A DNA stretch of 64,000 bases, from positions 7,874,001 to 7,938,000 of the forward strand of contig NZ_CP108513.1 of the NCBI RefSeq assembly GCF_035989285.1. Reading direction: 5' to 3'. This DNA comes from Streptomyces sp. NBC_01235 (GTDB taxonomy: Bacteria > Actinomycetota > Actinomycetes > Streptomycetales > Streptomycetaceae). Each line of letters starts with the position of its first letter. The stretch's first letter is position 1. A program made the translations under genes and the position numbers. The notes under the pieces were generated by a model that saw only the letters and a list, made by a program, of their open reading frames with translations, ran no database searches and was not told the DNA's origin. Positions 23,663-31,446 of this stretch are shown here, one piece after another.

Positions 23663-25027
23663 TCACAGCTTCGTCCACGCCTCCGTCAGCGTGGCGCGCA
23701 GTATCTGCTCCATCTCGTCGAACGTCTCCTGGTTGGAGATCAGCGGCGGGGCGAGCTGGACGACCGGGTCGCCGCGGTCGTCCGCACGGCAGTACAGGCC
23801 GTTGTCGAAGAGGGCCTTGGAGAGGAAGCCGTACAGGACCCGCTCGGTCTCCTCGGCGTCGAAGGACTCCTTCGTCGCCTTGTCCTTGACCAGCTCGATG
23901 CCGTAGAAGAAGCCGTTGCCGCGGACGTCGCCCACGATCGGCAGGTCGTGCAGCTTCTGGAGGGTCGACAGGAACGCGCCCTCGTTGTCCAGCACGTGCT
24001 GGTTCAGGCCCTCGCGCTCGAACAGGTCGAGGTTGGCGACGCCGACCGCCGCGGAGACCGGGTGGCCGCCGAAGGTGTAGCCGTGCAGGAAGGTGTTGTC
24101 ACCCTTGTAGAAGGGTTCGGCCAGCTTGTCGCTGATGATGCAGGCGCCGATGGGGGAGTAGCCGGACGTCATGCCCTTGGCGCAGGTGATCATGTCCGGG
24201 ACGTAGCCGAACTTGTCACAGGCGAACATCGTGCCCAGCCGGCCGAAGGCGCAGATGACCTCGTCCGAGACGAGGAGCACGTCGTACTGGTCGCAGATCT
24301 CGCGCACCCGCCGGAAGTAGCCGGGCGGGGGCGGGAAGCAGCCGCCGGCGTTCTGGACGGGCTCCAGGAAGACCGCGGCGACGGTGTCCGGGCCCTCGAA
24401 GAGGATCTGCTGCTCGATCTGGTCGGCGGCCCAGCGGCCGAAGGCCTCGGGGTCGTCGCCGTAGATCGGGGCGCGGTAGATGTTGGTGTTCGGGACCTTG
24501 TGCGCGCCCGGGACGAGCGGCTCGAAGGGGGCCTTCAGGGCCGGCAGGCCGGTGATGGACAGGGCGCCCTGCGGGGTGCCGTGGTAGGCGACCGCGCGGG
24601 AGATGACCTTGTACTTGGTCGGCTTGCCCTGCAGCTTGAAGTACTGCTTGGCCAGCTTCCAGGCGGTCTCGACGGCCTCGCCGCCGCCGGTGGTGAAGAA
24701 GACCTTGTTCAGGTCGCCCGGCGCGTAGTCGGCGAGACGTTCCGCCAGCTCCACGGCCTTGGGGTGGGCGTAGGACCACACCGGGAAGAACGCGAGCTCC
24801 TGCGCCTGCTTGAAGGCGGTCTCGGCGAGCTCGGTGCGGCCGTGACCGGCCTGGACCACGAACAGACCCGCGAGACCGTCGAGGTAGCGCTTGCCCTTGT
24901 CGTCGTAGATGTAGGTGCCCTCGCCCCGGACGATCGTCGGGACCGGGGAGTTCTCGTACGAGGACATGCGGGTGAAGTGCATCCACAGGTGGTCGTACGC
25001 GGTGCGGCTGAGGTCCTTGGTGCTCAC
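23663..25027 (-). CDS. Class III PLP-dependent aminotransferase (probable amine/omega-transaminase)
   Basis: This 454-residue class III aminotransferase has FFTTGGGEAVETAWKLAKQY for cofactor phosphate binding, the Asp of LLVSDEVICAFGRLG and the PLP lysine in TCAKGMTSGYSP (~residue 285). The order with an Lrp-type regulator and a divergent aldehyde dehydrogenase suggests use of a diamine or beta-alanine-type amine: the transaminase would give an aldehyde that the dehydrogenase oxidises. A putrescine or GABA substrate is inferred from context, not readable in the sequence. GTG 25027 lies in a short tandem duplication. Confidence 0.88.
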   Translation of the reverse strand: MSTKDLSRTAYDHLWMHFTRMSSYENSPVPTIVRGEGTYIYDDKGKRYLDGLAGLFVVQAGHGRTELAETAFKQAQELAFFPVWSYAHPKAVELAERLADYAPGDLNKVFFTTGGGEAVETAWKLAKQYFKLQGKPTKYKVISRAVAYHGTPQGALSITGLPALKAPFEPLVPGAHKVPNTNIYRAPIYGDDPEAFGRWAADQIEQQILFEGPDTVAAVFLEPVQNAGGCFPPPPGYFRRVREICDQYDVLLVSDEVICAFGRLGTMFACDKFGYVPDMITCAKGMTSGYSPIGACIISDKLAEPFYKGDNTFLHGYTFGGHPVSAAVGVANLDLFEREGLNQHVLDNEGAFLSTLQKLHDLPIVGDVRGNGFFYGIELVKDKATKESFDAEETERVLYGFLSKALFDNGLYCRADDRGDPVVQLAPPLISNQETFDEMEQILRATLTEAWTKL

Positions 25028-25055
25028 GGTTATCGGGTCCTCACGGTTATCGGGT
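25024..25055. repeat. Tandem 15-bp duplication at the regulator/aminotransferase junction
   Basis: TCACGGTTATCGGGT occurs at 25024-25038 and 25041-25055. One copy holds the regulator stop region, the other the aminotransferase GTG. The duplication may have changed the spacing of the ribosome site (TGAGGA). Confidence 0.75.
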
Positions 25056-25586
25056 TCCCCACATGTAGGTCTGCTTCTTCAGCTTCAGATAGACGAAGCT
25101 CTCGGTGGAGCGCACGCCGGGCAGGGCACGGATGCGTTTGTTGATGACGTCCAGCAGGTGGTCGTCGTCCTCGCAGACGATCTCGGCGAGGATGTCGAAC
25201 GAGCCTGCGGTCATCACCACGTACTCGACCTCGGGCATGTCGGTGAGCGCTTCCGCGATGGACTCGACATCGCCCTCGACGTTGATCCCGACCATCGCCT
25301 GCCGGCGGAAGCCCACGGTGAGCGGGTCCGTGACGGCGACGATCTGCATGACGCCCTGGTCGAGCAGCTTCTGGACGCGCTGGCGCACGGCCGCCTCGGA
25401 GAGGCCGACGGCCTTGCCGATCGCGGCGTACGGCCGGCGGCCGTCCTCCTGGAGCTGCTCGATGATGGCGAGGCTGACGGCATCCAGATGGGGGGTGCTG
25501 CCGTTCCTGGACTCGCGGGAGTCCCTGTGCTCTGCGCTTCGACTGGCCACGGCCACACTGTGCACGACGTCTCGACAGTTCCGCAA
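25047..25586 (-). CDS. Lrp/AsnC family transcriptional regulator
   Basis: The protein has up to 179 residues. An AsnC-type helix-turn-helix (LDAVSLAIIEQLQEDGRRPYAAIGKAVGLSEAAVRQRVQKLL) precedes the RAM ligand-binding domain (VGINVEGDVESIAEALTDMPEV ... SFVYLKLKKQTYMWGTR). Members sense amino acids and form octamers. The start is uncertain: TTG 25586 is the longest, and GTG codons at 25565, 25556 and 25550 are equally possible. It sits between the aminotransferase and a divergent aldehyde dehydrogenase, with a dyad operator between, so it probably controls both. Confidence 0.9.
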   Translation of the reverse strand: MRNCRDVVHSVAVASRSAEHRDSRESRNGSTPHLDAVSLAIIEQLQEDGRRPYAAIGKAVGLSEAAVRQRVQKLLDQGVMQIVAVTDPLTVGFRRQAMVGINVEGDVESIAEALTDMPEVEYVVMTAGSFDILAEIVCEDDDHLLDVINKRIRALPGVRSTESFVYLKLKKQTYMWGTR

Positions 25587-25625
25587 GGCCGATGCGATGA
25601 AATTCGTTGTTTACGTGAGCGAGAT

Positions 25626-25640
25626 CTGCGGATTCCGCAG
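25626..25640. promoter_or_regulatory. Candidate Lrp/AsnC operator
   Basis: CTGCGGATTCCGCAG is a perfect 15-bp dyad with a central T, midway between the regulator and the divergent dehydrogenase and 20 bp upstream of the latter's -35 box. Size and symmetry suit Lrp-family sites. Confidence 0.5.
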
Positions 25641-25660
25641 CCGCCGTGCGACACGGGGTG

Positions 25661-25688
25661 TTGAAAACGTGGGCGCGCGGATTAGGGT
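25661..25688 (+). promoter_or_regulatory. Promoter of the divergent aldehyde dehydrogenase
   Basis: TTGAAA (25661-25666) and TAGGGT (25683-25688) with a 16-bp spacer match the principal sigma factor consensus. Transcription would begin near 25695, about 50 nt before the GTG start. Confidence 0.6.
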
Positions 25689-25744
25689 GGTGTCTCAGTC
25701 CATGGACACCCCCCAGCAGTAAGAAACCGATCAGGAGGCCGGCA

Positions 25745-27184
25745 GTGAGCACCGAGCTGCGTCGTCTGCGCAACTACATCGACGGTGAGTTCCGGGACGC
25801 CGCCGACGGACGGACCACCGAGGTGGTCAACCCCGTGACGGGCGAGGCGTACGCGACCGCGCCGCTGTCCGGCCAGGCGGACGTCGACGCCGCGATGGCA
25901 GCCGCCGCCAAGGCCTTCCCGGGCTGGCGCGACACCACCCCGTCCGAGCGCCAGAAGGCCCTCCTGAAGATCGCGGACGCGTTCGAGGAGCGCGCCGAGG
26001 AACTCATCGCGGCCGAGGTGGAGAACACCGGCAAGCCGATCGGGCTGACGCGGTCCGAGGAGATCCCGCCGATGGTCGACCAGATCCGCTTCTTCGCGGG
26101 CGCGGCCCGGATGCTGGAGGGGCGCTCGGCCGGCGAGTACATGGAAGGGATGACGTCCATCGTCCGCCGCGAGCCGGTCGGTGTCTGCGCGCAGGTCGCG
26201 CCGTGGAACTACCCGATGATGATGGCGGTGTGGAAGTTCGCCCCGGCGATCGCGGCCGGCAACACGGTGGTGCTCAAGCCGTCGGACACCACCCCGGCCT
26301 CCACCGTCCTGATCGCCGACATCGTCGGTTCGATCCTGCCCAAGGGCGTCTTCAACGTCGTCACCGGCGACCGTGACACCGGCCGGCTGATGGTCGAGCA
26401 CCCGACCCCGGCGATGGCCTCCATCACCGGCTCGGTGCGCGCGGGCATGTCGGTCGCCGAGTCGGCGTCCCGCGACCTCAAGCGCGTCCACCTGGAGCTG
26501 GGCGGCAAGGCGCCGGTCGTCGTGTTCGAGGACACCGACATCGCCAAGGCCGTCGAGGACATCTCCGTCGCGGGCTACTTCAACGCCGGCCAGGACTGTA
26601 CGGCGGCCACCCGCGTCCTCGTCCAGGAGTCGATCCACGACGAGTTCGTGGCCGCGCTCGCCAAGGCCGCGTCCGAGACGAAGACCGGACAGCCGGACGA
26701 CGAGGACGTGCTCTACGGCCCGCTGAACAACCCCAACCAGCTCAAGCAGGTCACCGGCTTCATCGAGCGCCTGCCCGCCCACGCCAAGGTCGAGGCGGGC
26801 GGCCAACGGGTGGGCGAGAAGGGCTACTTCTACGCCGCGACCGTCGTGTCCGGGCTGAAGCAGGACGACGAGATCATCCAGAACGAGGTCTTCGGCCCGG
26901 TCATCACCGTCCAGTCCTTCTCGGACGAGGAGCAGGCGGTGGAGTGGGCCAACGGCGTCGAGTACGCCCTCGCCTCCTCGGTGTGGACCAAGGATCACGG
27001 CCGCGCGATGCGCATGTCCAAGAAGCTCGACTTCGGCTGCGTGTGGATCAACACCCACATCCCGCTGGTCGCCGAGATGCCGCACGGCGGCTTCAAGAAG
27101 TCCGGCTACGGCAAGGACCTCTCGGCGTACGGCTTCGACGACTACACGCGCATCAAGCACGTGATGACGTCCCTGGACGCGTAG
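25745..27184 (+). CDS. NAD(P)-dependent aldehyde dehydrogenase (aminobutyraldehyde dehydrogenase type)
   Basis: This 479-residue enzyme oxidises aldehydes to acids. Catalytic Cys is in FNAGQDCTAATR (~285), the general base Glu in LELGGKAPV (~250), and the cofactor motif in PWNYPMMMAVWKFAPAIAAGN. It is close to gamma-aminobutyraldehyde/betaine aldehyde dehydrogenases. GTG 25745 follows AGGAGG by 6 nt. It is divergent from the Lrp-type regulator and the aminotransferase, which would supply its aldehyde. A second, related dehydrogenase lies at 49814. Confidence 0.93.
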   Translation: MSTELRRLRNYIDGEFRDAADGRTTEVVNPVTGEAYATAPLSGQADVDAAMAAAAKAFPGWRDTTPSERQKALLKIADAFEERAEELIAAEVENTGKPIGLTRSEEIPPMVDQIRFFAGAARMLEGRSAGEYMEGMTSIVRREPVGVCAQVAPWNYPMMMAVWKFAPAIAAGNTVVLKPSDTTPASTVLIADIVGSILPKGVFNVVTGDRDTGRLMVEHPTPAMASITGSVRAGMSVAESASRDLKRVHLELGGKAPVVVFEDTDIAKAVEDISVAGYFNAGQDCTAATRVLVQESIHDEFVAALAKAASETKTGQPDDEDVLYGPLNNPNQLKQVTGFIERLPAHAKVEAGGQRVGEKGYFYAATVVSGLKQDDEIIQNEVFGPVITVQSFSDEEQAVEWANGVEYALASSVWTKDHGRAMRMSKKLDFGCVWINTHIPLVAEMPHGGFKKSGYGKDLSAYGFDDYTRIKHVMTSLDA

Positions 27185-27281
27185 CGCCCCGCTCGGTCGG
27201 CCGTTGGCCGTCGGTCGTTTGCCGTCTGCGGGTCGGCCGTGGCTGGTCGCGCCCACGCGGCGGAGCCGCATATCGACGCTT

Positions 27282-27305
27282 CCCCGCGCCCCTCGGGGCG
27301 CGGGG
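27282..27305 (+). terminator. Strong terminator after the aldehyde dehydrogenase
   Basis: CCCCGCGCCC (27282-27291) pairs perfectly with GGGCGCGGGG (27296-27305) around CTCG. It lies 97 nt after the stop codon. Confidence 0.75.
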
Positions 27306-27469
27306 ATGTGCGGCCGTCTCGCAGGTGGCCCGTACGCCCAAGTCCCCTTGCCCGTCCCGCGGGTGCGGGGTGCGCCCCGCGTACGTCGAGCCCGGGGCGG
27401 GACCGGCGCCGACATCTCCGCCTCCGACAGGCGGATGACCTGGGCGAACTGGCAAAAGGGCGGTCGTGG

Positions 27470-27538
27470 TCACGCGGCCTGTCGTTCGGTGTCCGCCGGA
27501 GCACTCCGGTGCTCGGCGTCGTCGTGGGTGAGTCGCAT
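27470..27538 (-). CDS. Possible 22-residue small protein or leader peptide
   Basis: On the minus strand, ATG 27538 has GGAGGAGG five bases upstream, the strongest ribosome site in this gap. The peptide begins MRLTHDDAEHRSAP, is hydrophilic and ends at TGA 27470; a GTG overlaps that stop in another frame. A 6-bp stem (27418-27434) follows downstream. No known leader peptide is recognised. The strong ribosome site is the only real support. Confidence 0.3.
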   Translation of the reverse strand: MRLTHDDAEHRSAPADTERQAA

Positions 27539-27713
27539 GAACGCCTCCTCCAAGGAGACGGAAGCGCCGCGGCTTCCGTGTGCGAAAGCGGTACCGCCGG
27601 GCCGCGGGTGCCGGCACCCGAACTCTTTGCTTTGCCATCTCTTTACAACCCGTTCCCGGGCTGCCTCGTCTCTCCGCTCGATCCGTCAACGGACCGATGA
27701 AAGAGAGCGATTC

Positions 27714-28064
27714 ATGCGACTCATGCCCCGAACGGGCCTCGCCGCCCTGGCAGTTGCGGGCACCGCCCTGCTGGTGGGCGCGGCACCCGCGCTCGCCGAC
27801 GGGACGCCGACCGCCGTCCCCAGCGTCGCGACCCCGGCTCCGGCCGAGGCCTCCGCCGTCCCGAGCGCGGCGCCCGAGGCCACCACGGCTCCGAGCGCCG
27901 TTCCGAGCCAGGTCGGTGTCGTGCCGAGGGGCGCGGCCGACACCGGTGTCGGGGAGCCGTCCGAGAGCCACGGCGAGGTGATCGGCGGCAGCGCGGCCGC
28001 GGTGTTCGCGGCGGCCGGCACGGCCTTCTACGTCGTACGGCGCCGGAGGGCGACCGGCGCATGA
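27714..28064 (+). CDS. Small secreted, C-terminally membrane-anchored protein
   Basis: This 116-residue protein has a signal peptide (residues 1-28, ending ALA), an Ala/Pro/Thr-rich extracellular stretch, a C-terminal membrane segment (AAAVFAAAGTAFYVV) and an Arg-rich tail VRRRRATGA. It has the outline of a sortase substrate but no clear LPxTG; DTGVG or GEPSE are the only nearby candidates. Its stop overlaps the sortase start (ATGA), so the two are translated together. It is probably the dedicated partner or substrate of that sortase. Confidence 0.72.
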   Translation: MRLMPRTGLAALAVAGTALLVGAAPALADGTPTAVPSVATPAPAEASAVPSAAPEATTAPSAVPSQVGVVPRGAADTGVGEPSESHGEVIGGSAAAVFAAAGTAFYVVRRRRATGA

Positions 28065-28720
28065 GCCCGCTCTCCAGGCGCGCCCCGGCCCTCTCGGCCC
28101 TGGCGGTGCTGCTGCTCACGGGCTGCGCCGGCAACTCGGCCGACAAGGCCGGCTCGGCCGACCCGGTCGCCACGACCGCCGTGCGTACGCCGGGCGCGTC
28201 CTCGCCCCCCTCCGCCCGGGCGGCGCGTCCCCTCGCGCGCTCGGTTCCGGTGGGGCTGCGGATTCCGGCCATCGGGGTCGACACCCGGGTCATGCGGCTG
28301 GGGCTGGCCGCCGACGGCGGCGTACAGGTGCCTCCCGTCGAGGAGCACGACCGGGCGGGCTGGTACGAGCACTCGCCGACACCGGGGCAGACCGGGCCGT
28401 CGGTGATCCTCGCCCACGTCACGGTCGGCCAGTACGGCGACGGCGTATTCCGGCACCTCGACCGGTTGCGCCGGGGCGACCGGATCACGGCGCGCCTGGA
28501 GAACGGCACGACGGCCGAGTTCGCCGTCACCGACGTGAGAACCGTCGACAAGGCGGCGTTCCCGACCCAGGAGGTCTACGGGAACGTGGACCGGCCCGAG
28601 CTGCGTCTCATCACGTGCGGCGGGCCCCGTACCGGCGACGGATACCGCGACAACGTGATCGTCTTCGCCGCGCTGAGTGCCGGGTCCGGTGCCGCGTCGA
28701 GTTCTGCGGGAGAACGTTGA
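28061..28720 (+). CDS. Class F-type sortase (lipoprotein-like N terminus)
   Basis: This 219-residue protein has a signal sequence with a Cys lipobox LLLTGCAG, a linker and the sortase domain from ~60. Catalytic residues are the His in SVILAHVTVG, the Cys in LRLITCGGP and the Arg in GYRDNVIVFA. Sortases cut sorting signals and attach proteins to the cell wall; class F members are common in actinomycetes. It overlaps the preceding secreted protein gene by 4 nt and the following sigma factor gene by 4 nt. Confidence 0.88.
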   Translation: MSPLSRRAPALSALAVLLLTGCAGNSADKAGSADPVATTAVRTPGASSPPSARAARPLARSVPVGLRIPAIGVDTRVMRLGLAADGGVQVPPVEEHDRAGWYEHSPTPGQTGPSVILAHVTVGQYGDGVFRHLDRLRRGDRITARLENGTTAEFAVTDVRTVDKAAFPTQEVYGNVDRPELRLITCGGPRTGDGYRDNVIVFAALSAGSGAASSSAGER

Positions 28721-29214
28721 AACGGTCGCGCACACGCGAGAGGGCGGCGTCCGAGCTGTTCGCCGCCCTCTACCCACGCCTCGCCGGCTGGTGCCGCCGT
28801 CTCGTCGACGACGACGAGACGGCGCACGAGATCGCCTCGGAGGCGTTCACCCGCCTCTGGGCCCGCTGGACGAGCGTGGCGGAGCCGCAGGGCTTCCTCT
28901 TCGTCACCGCCGCCAACCTGGTCCGCGACCACTGGCGCAAGCTCGAACGCGAGCGCCGGGCCGTGCGCCGGGCCACCGTCGAGGCAGCCGTCGCCCCGCC
29001 CGCCGAACCGGCCGACCCCTCGGTCCGGCTGCTCGTGCAGTCGCTGCCCGACCGGCTGCGCGTCCCGATCCTGCTGCACTACTACGCTGACATGCCGATC
29101 AGGGAGGTGTCCGTGCTGACCGGGCGCAAGGAAGGAACCGTCAAGGCCGACCTGCACGCGGCCCGCGAACTGCTCCGCGCCCACCTGAGGAGAAGCTTTG
29201 ATCACACCCGCTGA
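28717..29214 (+). CDS. ECF-type RNA polymerase sigma factor
   Basis: The protein has 165 residues from TTG 28717, which overlaps the sortase stop and follows GGGAGAAC. Region 2 is ASELFAALYPRLAGWCRRLV through EIASEAFTRLWARW; region 4 is MPIREVSVLTGRKEGTVKADLHAARELLR with a helix-turn-helix. It would direct transcription of a small regulon, possibly its own operon and surface proteins. The following gene encodes a membrane protein that could be its anti-sigma factor. Upstream in-frame codons to 28615 overlap the sortase and look non-coding. Confidence 0.87.
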   Translation: MKRSRTRERAASELFAALYPRLAGWCRRLVDDDETAHEIASEAFTRLWARWTSVAEPQGFLFVTAANLVRDHWRKLERERRAVRRATVEAAVAPPAEPADPSVRLLVQSLPDRLRVPILLHYYADMPIREVSVLTGRKEGTVKADLHAARELLRAHLRRSFDHTR

Positions 29215-29698
29215 CGACTTCGACGACGGCCCGGACCTCGACCCCGACGACCCGCTCGCCGTCATCCTGCGCCCCGCCTCCGGTCACCTCGGGCCGCCGC
29301 CCGGCCGCTACGAGGAGATCCGCCGCGGCGCGTCCCGCCGCAGGCTGCTGCGCGCCGCGGCCGGGGTCGGCGCGACCTGCGCCGTCGCCGCGCTCGCCGT
29401 CCTGCTGCCGCTGCGCCTGACGGCGTCCGACGCGCCCGTGCGCCCCGTGGTCCCGCTCGCCCCGCCCCCGATGAGCGGCCCGTCGACCGTGCCCACGCCC
29501 ACGCCCGCGCCCACGGTCGCACCCGTCACCGAGCGCCCTACGGAGGGGGCCGCCACCCCCGTCCCGGGACCCCGGTCCTCGACTGCCGCCACCGTCACCG
29601 CTGCCCCCACCACGGCCCGCACCCCCAGCCAGTCGCCTCCCTCGGCCGAGCCGAGTACGCCGTCGGTCACGCCGTCCGCGTCAAGTGCGCGCCGTTGA
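29198..29698 (+). CDS. Membrane protein with Pro/Thr-rich exterior, putative anti-sigma factor
   Basis: The protein has 166 residues from TTG 29198 (AGGAG upstream), overlapping the sigma factor gene by 17 nt. A short acidic cytoplasmic part (DDFDDGPDLDPDDPLAVIL) precedes a single membrane segment at ~55-75 and a Pro/Ser/Thr-rich extracellular tail. The topology and coupling suit an anti-sigma factor, but there is no zinc-binding HxxxCxxC motif, so the role is inferred only from position. Confidence 0.6.
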   Translation: MITPADDFDDGPDLDPDDPLAVILRPASGHLGPPPGRYEEIRRGASRRRLLRAAAGVGATCAVAALAVLLPLRLTASDAPVRPVVPLAPPPMSGPSTVPTPTPAPTVAPVTERPTEGAATPVPGPRSSTAATVTAAPTTARTPSQSPPSAEPSTPSVTPSASSARR

Positions 29699-29772
29699 GG
29701 CCGTTTCACGCACCGTAGCCGTCGGGCGGTGATTGCTCCTACCATGGAAGCCGCCGTCGGGGGAGGGTGGTC

Positions 29773-30732
29773 GTGTCGCGCAGTACACCGCAGTCGTCGG
29801 GGCGTCGGCTGGAGGGCTCGATCGCGTGGGCGGTCAGGAACGCGGACGGGGTCGTCGCCATCGGCGTGGCCCTCACCGTGGGCCTGCTGGACATCACGGA
29901 CAAGGGCTTCGACGAGGACAACGACATCGTCACCGGCGCCATCCTGCTGGTGCTGGCCGCGCTGGTCTTCGGATCCCTGACCGAGCGTCGGCGGCGGATG
30001 GCCGACATCCGCGCCGCAACCTCCGGGACGAGCCGGGCGATCGAGGACCTGGCCATGGTCCGCACACTGGCCGGCCCCGAAGTGGGCGTGGCGCACGAGC
30101 AGGCCCGGCGGAACACCGCCCGCTGGGTGTTCAAGGGCGGCACCGGCACCTATCTGCGGGCGGTCACGCTGCCGGAGTGCGTGCGGGAGGCGCAGCGGCA
30201 GCGCCGCTCCCTCAGCATGAAGATCGACATCGTCAACCCGGCCGACGACCGGGTGTGCGAGGCCTACGCCCGCTTCAGACGCACCTTCGGGCAGGGGGAC
30301 ACCGGCGGCTGGACCCTCGAACGCACCCGCAAGGAGTCGTACGCCACTGTCCTGGCCGCCAGTTGGCACCGGCAGCGGTTGGACACCCTGGAGATCGACG
30401 TCCATCTGAGCTCCGTGGCACCGGCGTTGCGCTTCGACCTGTCCGACACCTGCCTGATCATCACCCAGGACGACCCGCGCCGCGTCAGCCTGTACGTGGA
30501 GCGGGGGCGTCCGCTGTACGACTACTACGTCACCGAGTTGCACCAGAGCCGCGAGCAGGCGGTCAAGCTCGACCTGCGGGAGGCCACCCCGCTGAGCGAG
30601 GAACCGACCGTCGACGAGGTCGGGAGGCTGCTCGACCGGCTCGGGCTGCCGTTGCCGACGAGTTTCACCGACCGTGACATCGGCGACATCATCGACAAGG
30701 CGTTGCACGCGGAGGATCCGTACCGCAGGTGA
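29773..30732 (+). CDS. Unknown membrane-anchored protein
   Basis: I do not recognise this 319-residue protein. Two hydrophobic segments near the N terminus (VVAIGVALTVGLLDI and IVTGAILLVLAALVFG) anchor it, followed by a Arg-rich stretch SLTERRRRMADIRAA and a ~230-residue soluble domain with LEIDVHLSSVAPALRFDLS and a short YDYYVTELHQSREQAVKL motif. GTG 29773 has GGGGGAGG six bases upstream; GTG 29767 is also possible. It starts 74 nt after the sigma-associated operon and is probably a separate unit with the next two genes. Confidence 0.62.
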   Translation: MSRSTPQSSGRRLEGSIAWAVRNADGVVAIGVALTVGLLDITDKGFDEDNDIVTGAILLVLAALVFGSLTERRRRMADIRAATSGTSRAIEDLAMVRTLAGPEVGVAHEQARRNTARWVFKGGTGTYLRAVTLPECVREAQRQRRSLSMKIDIVNPADDRVCEAYARFRRTFGQGDTGGWTLERTRKESYATVLAASWHRQRLDTLEIDVHLSSVAPALRFDLSDTCLIITQDDPRRVSLYVERGRPLYDYYVTELHQSREQAVKLDLREATPLSEEPTVDEVGRLLDRLGLPLPTSFTDRDIGDIIDKALHAEDPYRR

Positions 30733-30759
30733 GCGCCGCGGGGTGAACGAGGGGGAGCG

Positions 30760-31446
30760 ATGGATTACCCGGCCCTGGAACGGGCCGCGCGCCGGGGTGA
30801 GTCCGCCGAGCTGGTGTGGCACGCCGCATCGGAACTGGAAGAGATCGTGTCCGGCCGCCGTGTGCTGCGCGCGGTGCGCCATCCACTGGGTTTCGTCTGC
30901 CTGCCCGTACTGCGCGACGGCGCGGAGGGCGTCTGCGTGCACGTCTTCGGGCCGACCGACCCCGTCCTGATGGACCATCAAGTGCACTCGCACAGCTGGG
31001 AGTTGACCAGCACCGTGCTGTACGGGCGGCTCAGCAACCGACGGATGGAGGTGGACGGGGAGTCCGCGCACCCCACCCACCGGGTCTTCGAGGTGCACAG
31101 CGCACCGTCCGGCGTGGACGAACTGCGGCCCACCAGGCGGCTGGTGCGCTGTCTGCCGGGCCCCGAACAGACGAGCTCACGAGGCCAGACCTACGCCCTT
31201 CCGGCAGGTGAGTTCCACACCACCGTGGTGCCGGACGGCCGTCCGACCGCCACCCTGGTGCTGGGGCGGACGCTGCCCGGCCGGGCGGATCTCTCCCTGG
31301 GCCCGCTCCGGGCTCCGGGCCACCGGGTGGTCCGCAGGATGTGCGACGCGGCCCAGACCGCCCGGATCGCCCAGGCCGCGCTCAGGAGGATCCATGAGCC
31401 CGAACGTCCCGGACTTCCCGAACGCCCCGTCGAACCCTCTGCCTGA
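30760..31446 (+). CDS. Unknown protein, possibly cupin-fold
   Basis: This 228-residue soluble protein has the segment MDHQVHSHSWELTSTVLYG, which carries an H-x-H-x(2)-E-like metal-binding pattern seen in cupins, followed by beta-rich sequence and YALPAGEFHTTVVP, which could supply the second cupin motif. No family can be named with certainty. GGGGGAG precedes ATG 30760. Its 3' end overlaps the next gene by 53 nt, so the two are likely coupled. Confidence 0.6.
   Translation: MDYPALERAARRGESAELVWHAASELEEIVSGRRVLRAVRHPLGFVCLPVLRDGAEGVCVHVFGPTDPVLMDHQVHSHSWELTSTVLYGRLSNRRMEVDGESAHPTHRVFEVHSAPSGVDELRPTRRLVRCLPGPEQTSSRGQTYALPAGEFHTTVVPDGRPTATLVLGRTLPGRADLSLGPLRAPGHRVVRRMCDAAQTARIAQAALRRIHEPERPGLPERPVEPSA

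Larger units (their letters stand above)
27185..27713. other. Intergenic region with terminator and small minus-strand ORF
   Basis: It contains the dehydrogenase terminator (27282-27305), a hairpin CCGCCT/AGGCGG (27418-27434), a 22-codon minus-strand ORF with a strong ribosome site (27470-27538), and the likely promoter and leader of the gene at 27714. The long ORF frames here are GC shadows. Confidence 0.5.
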
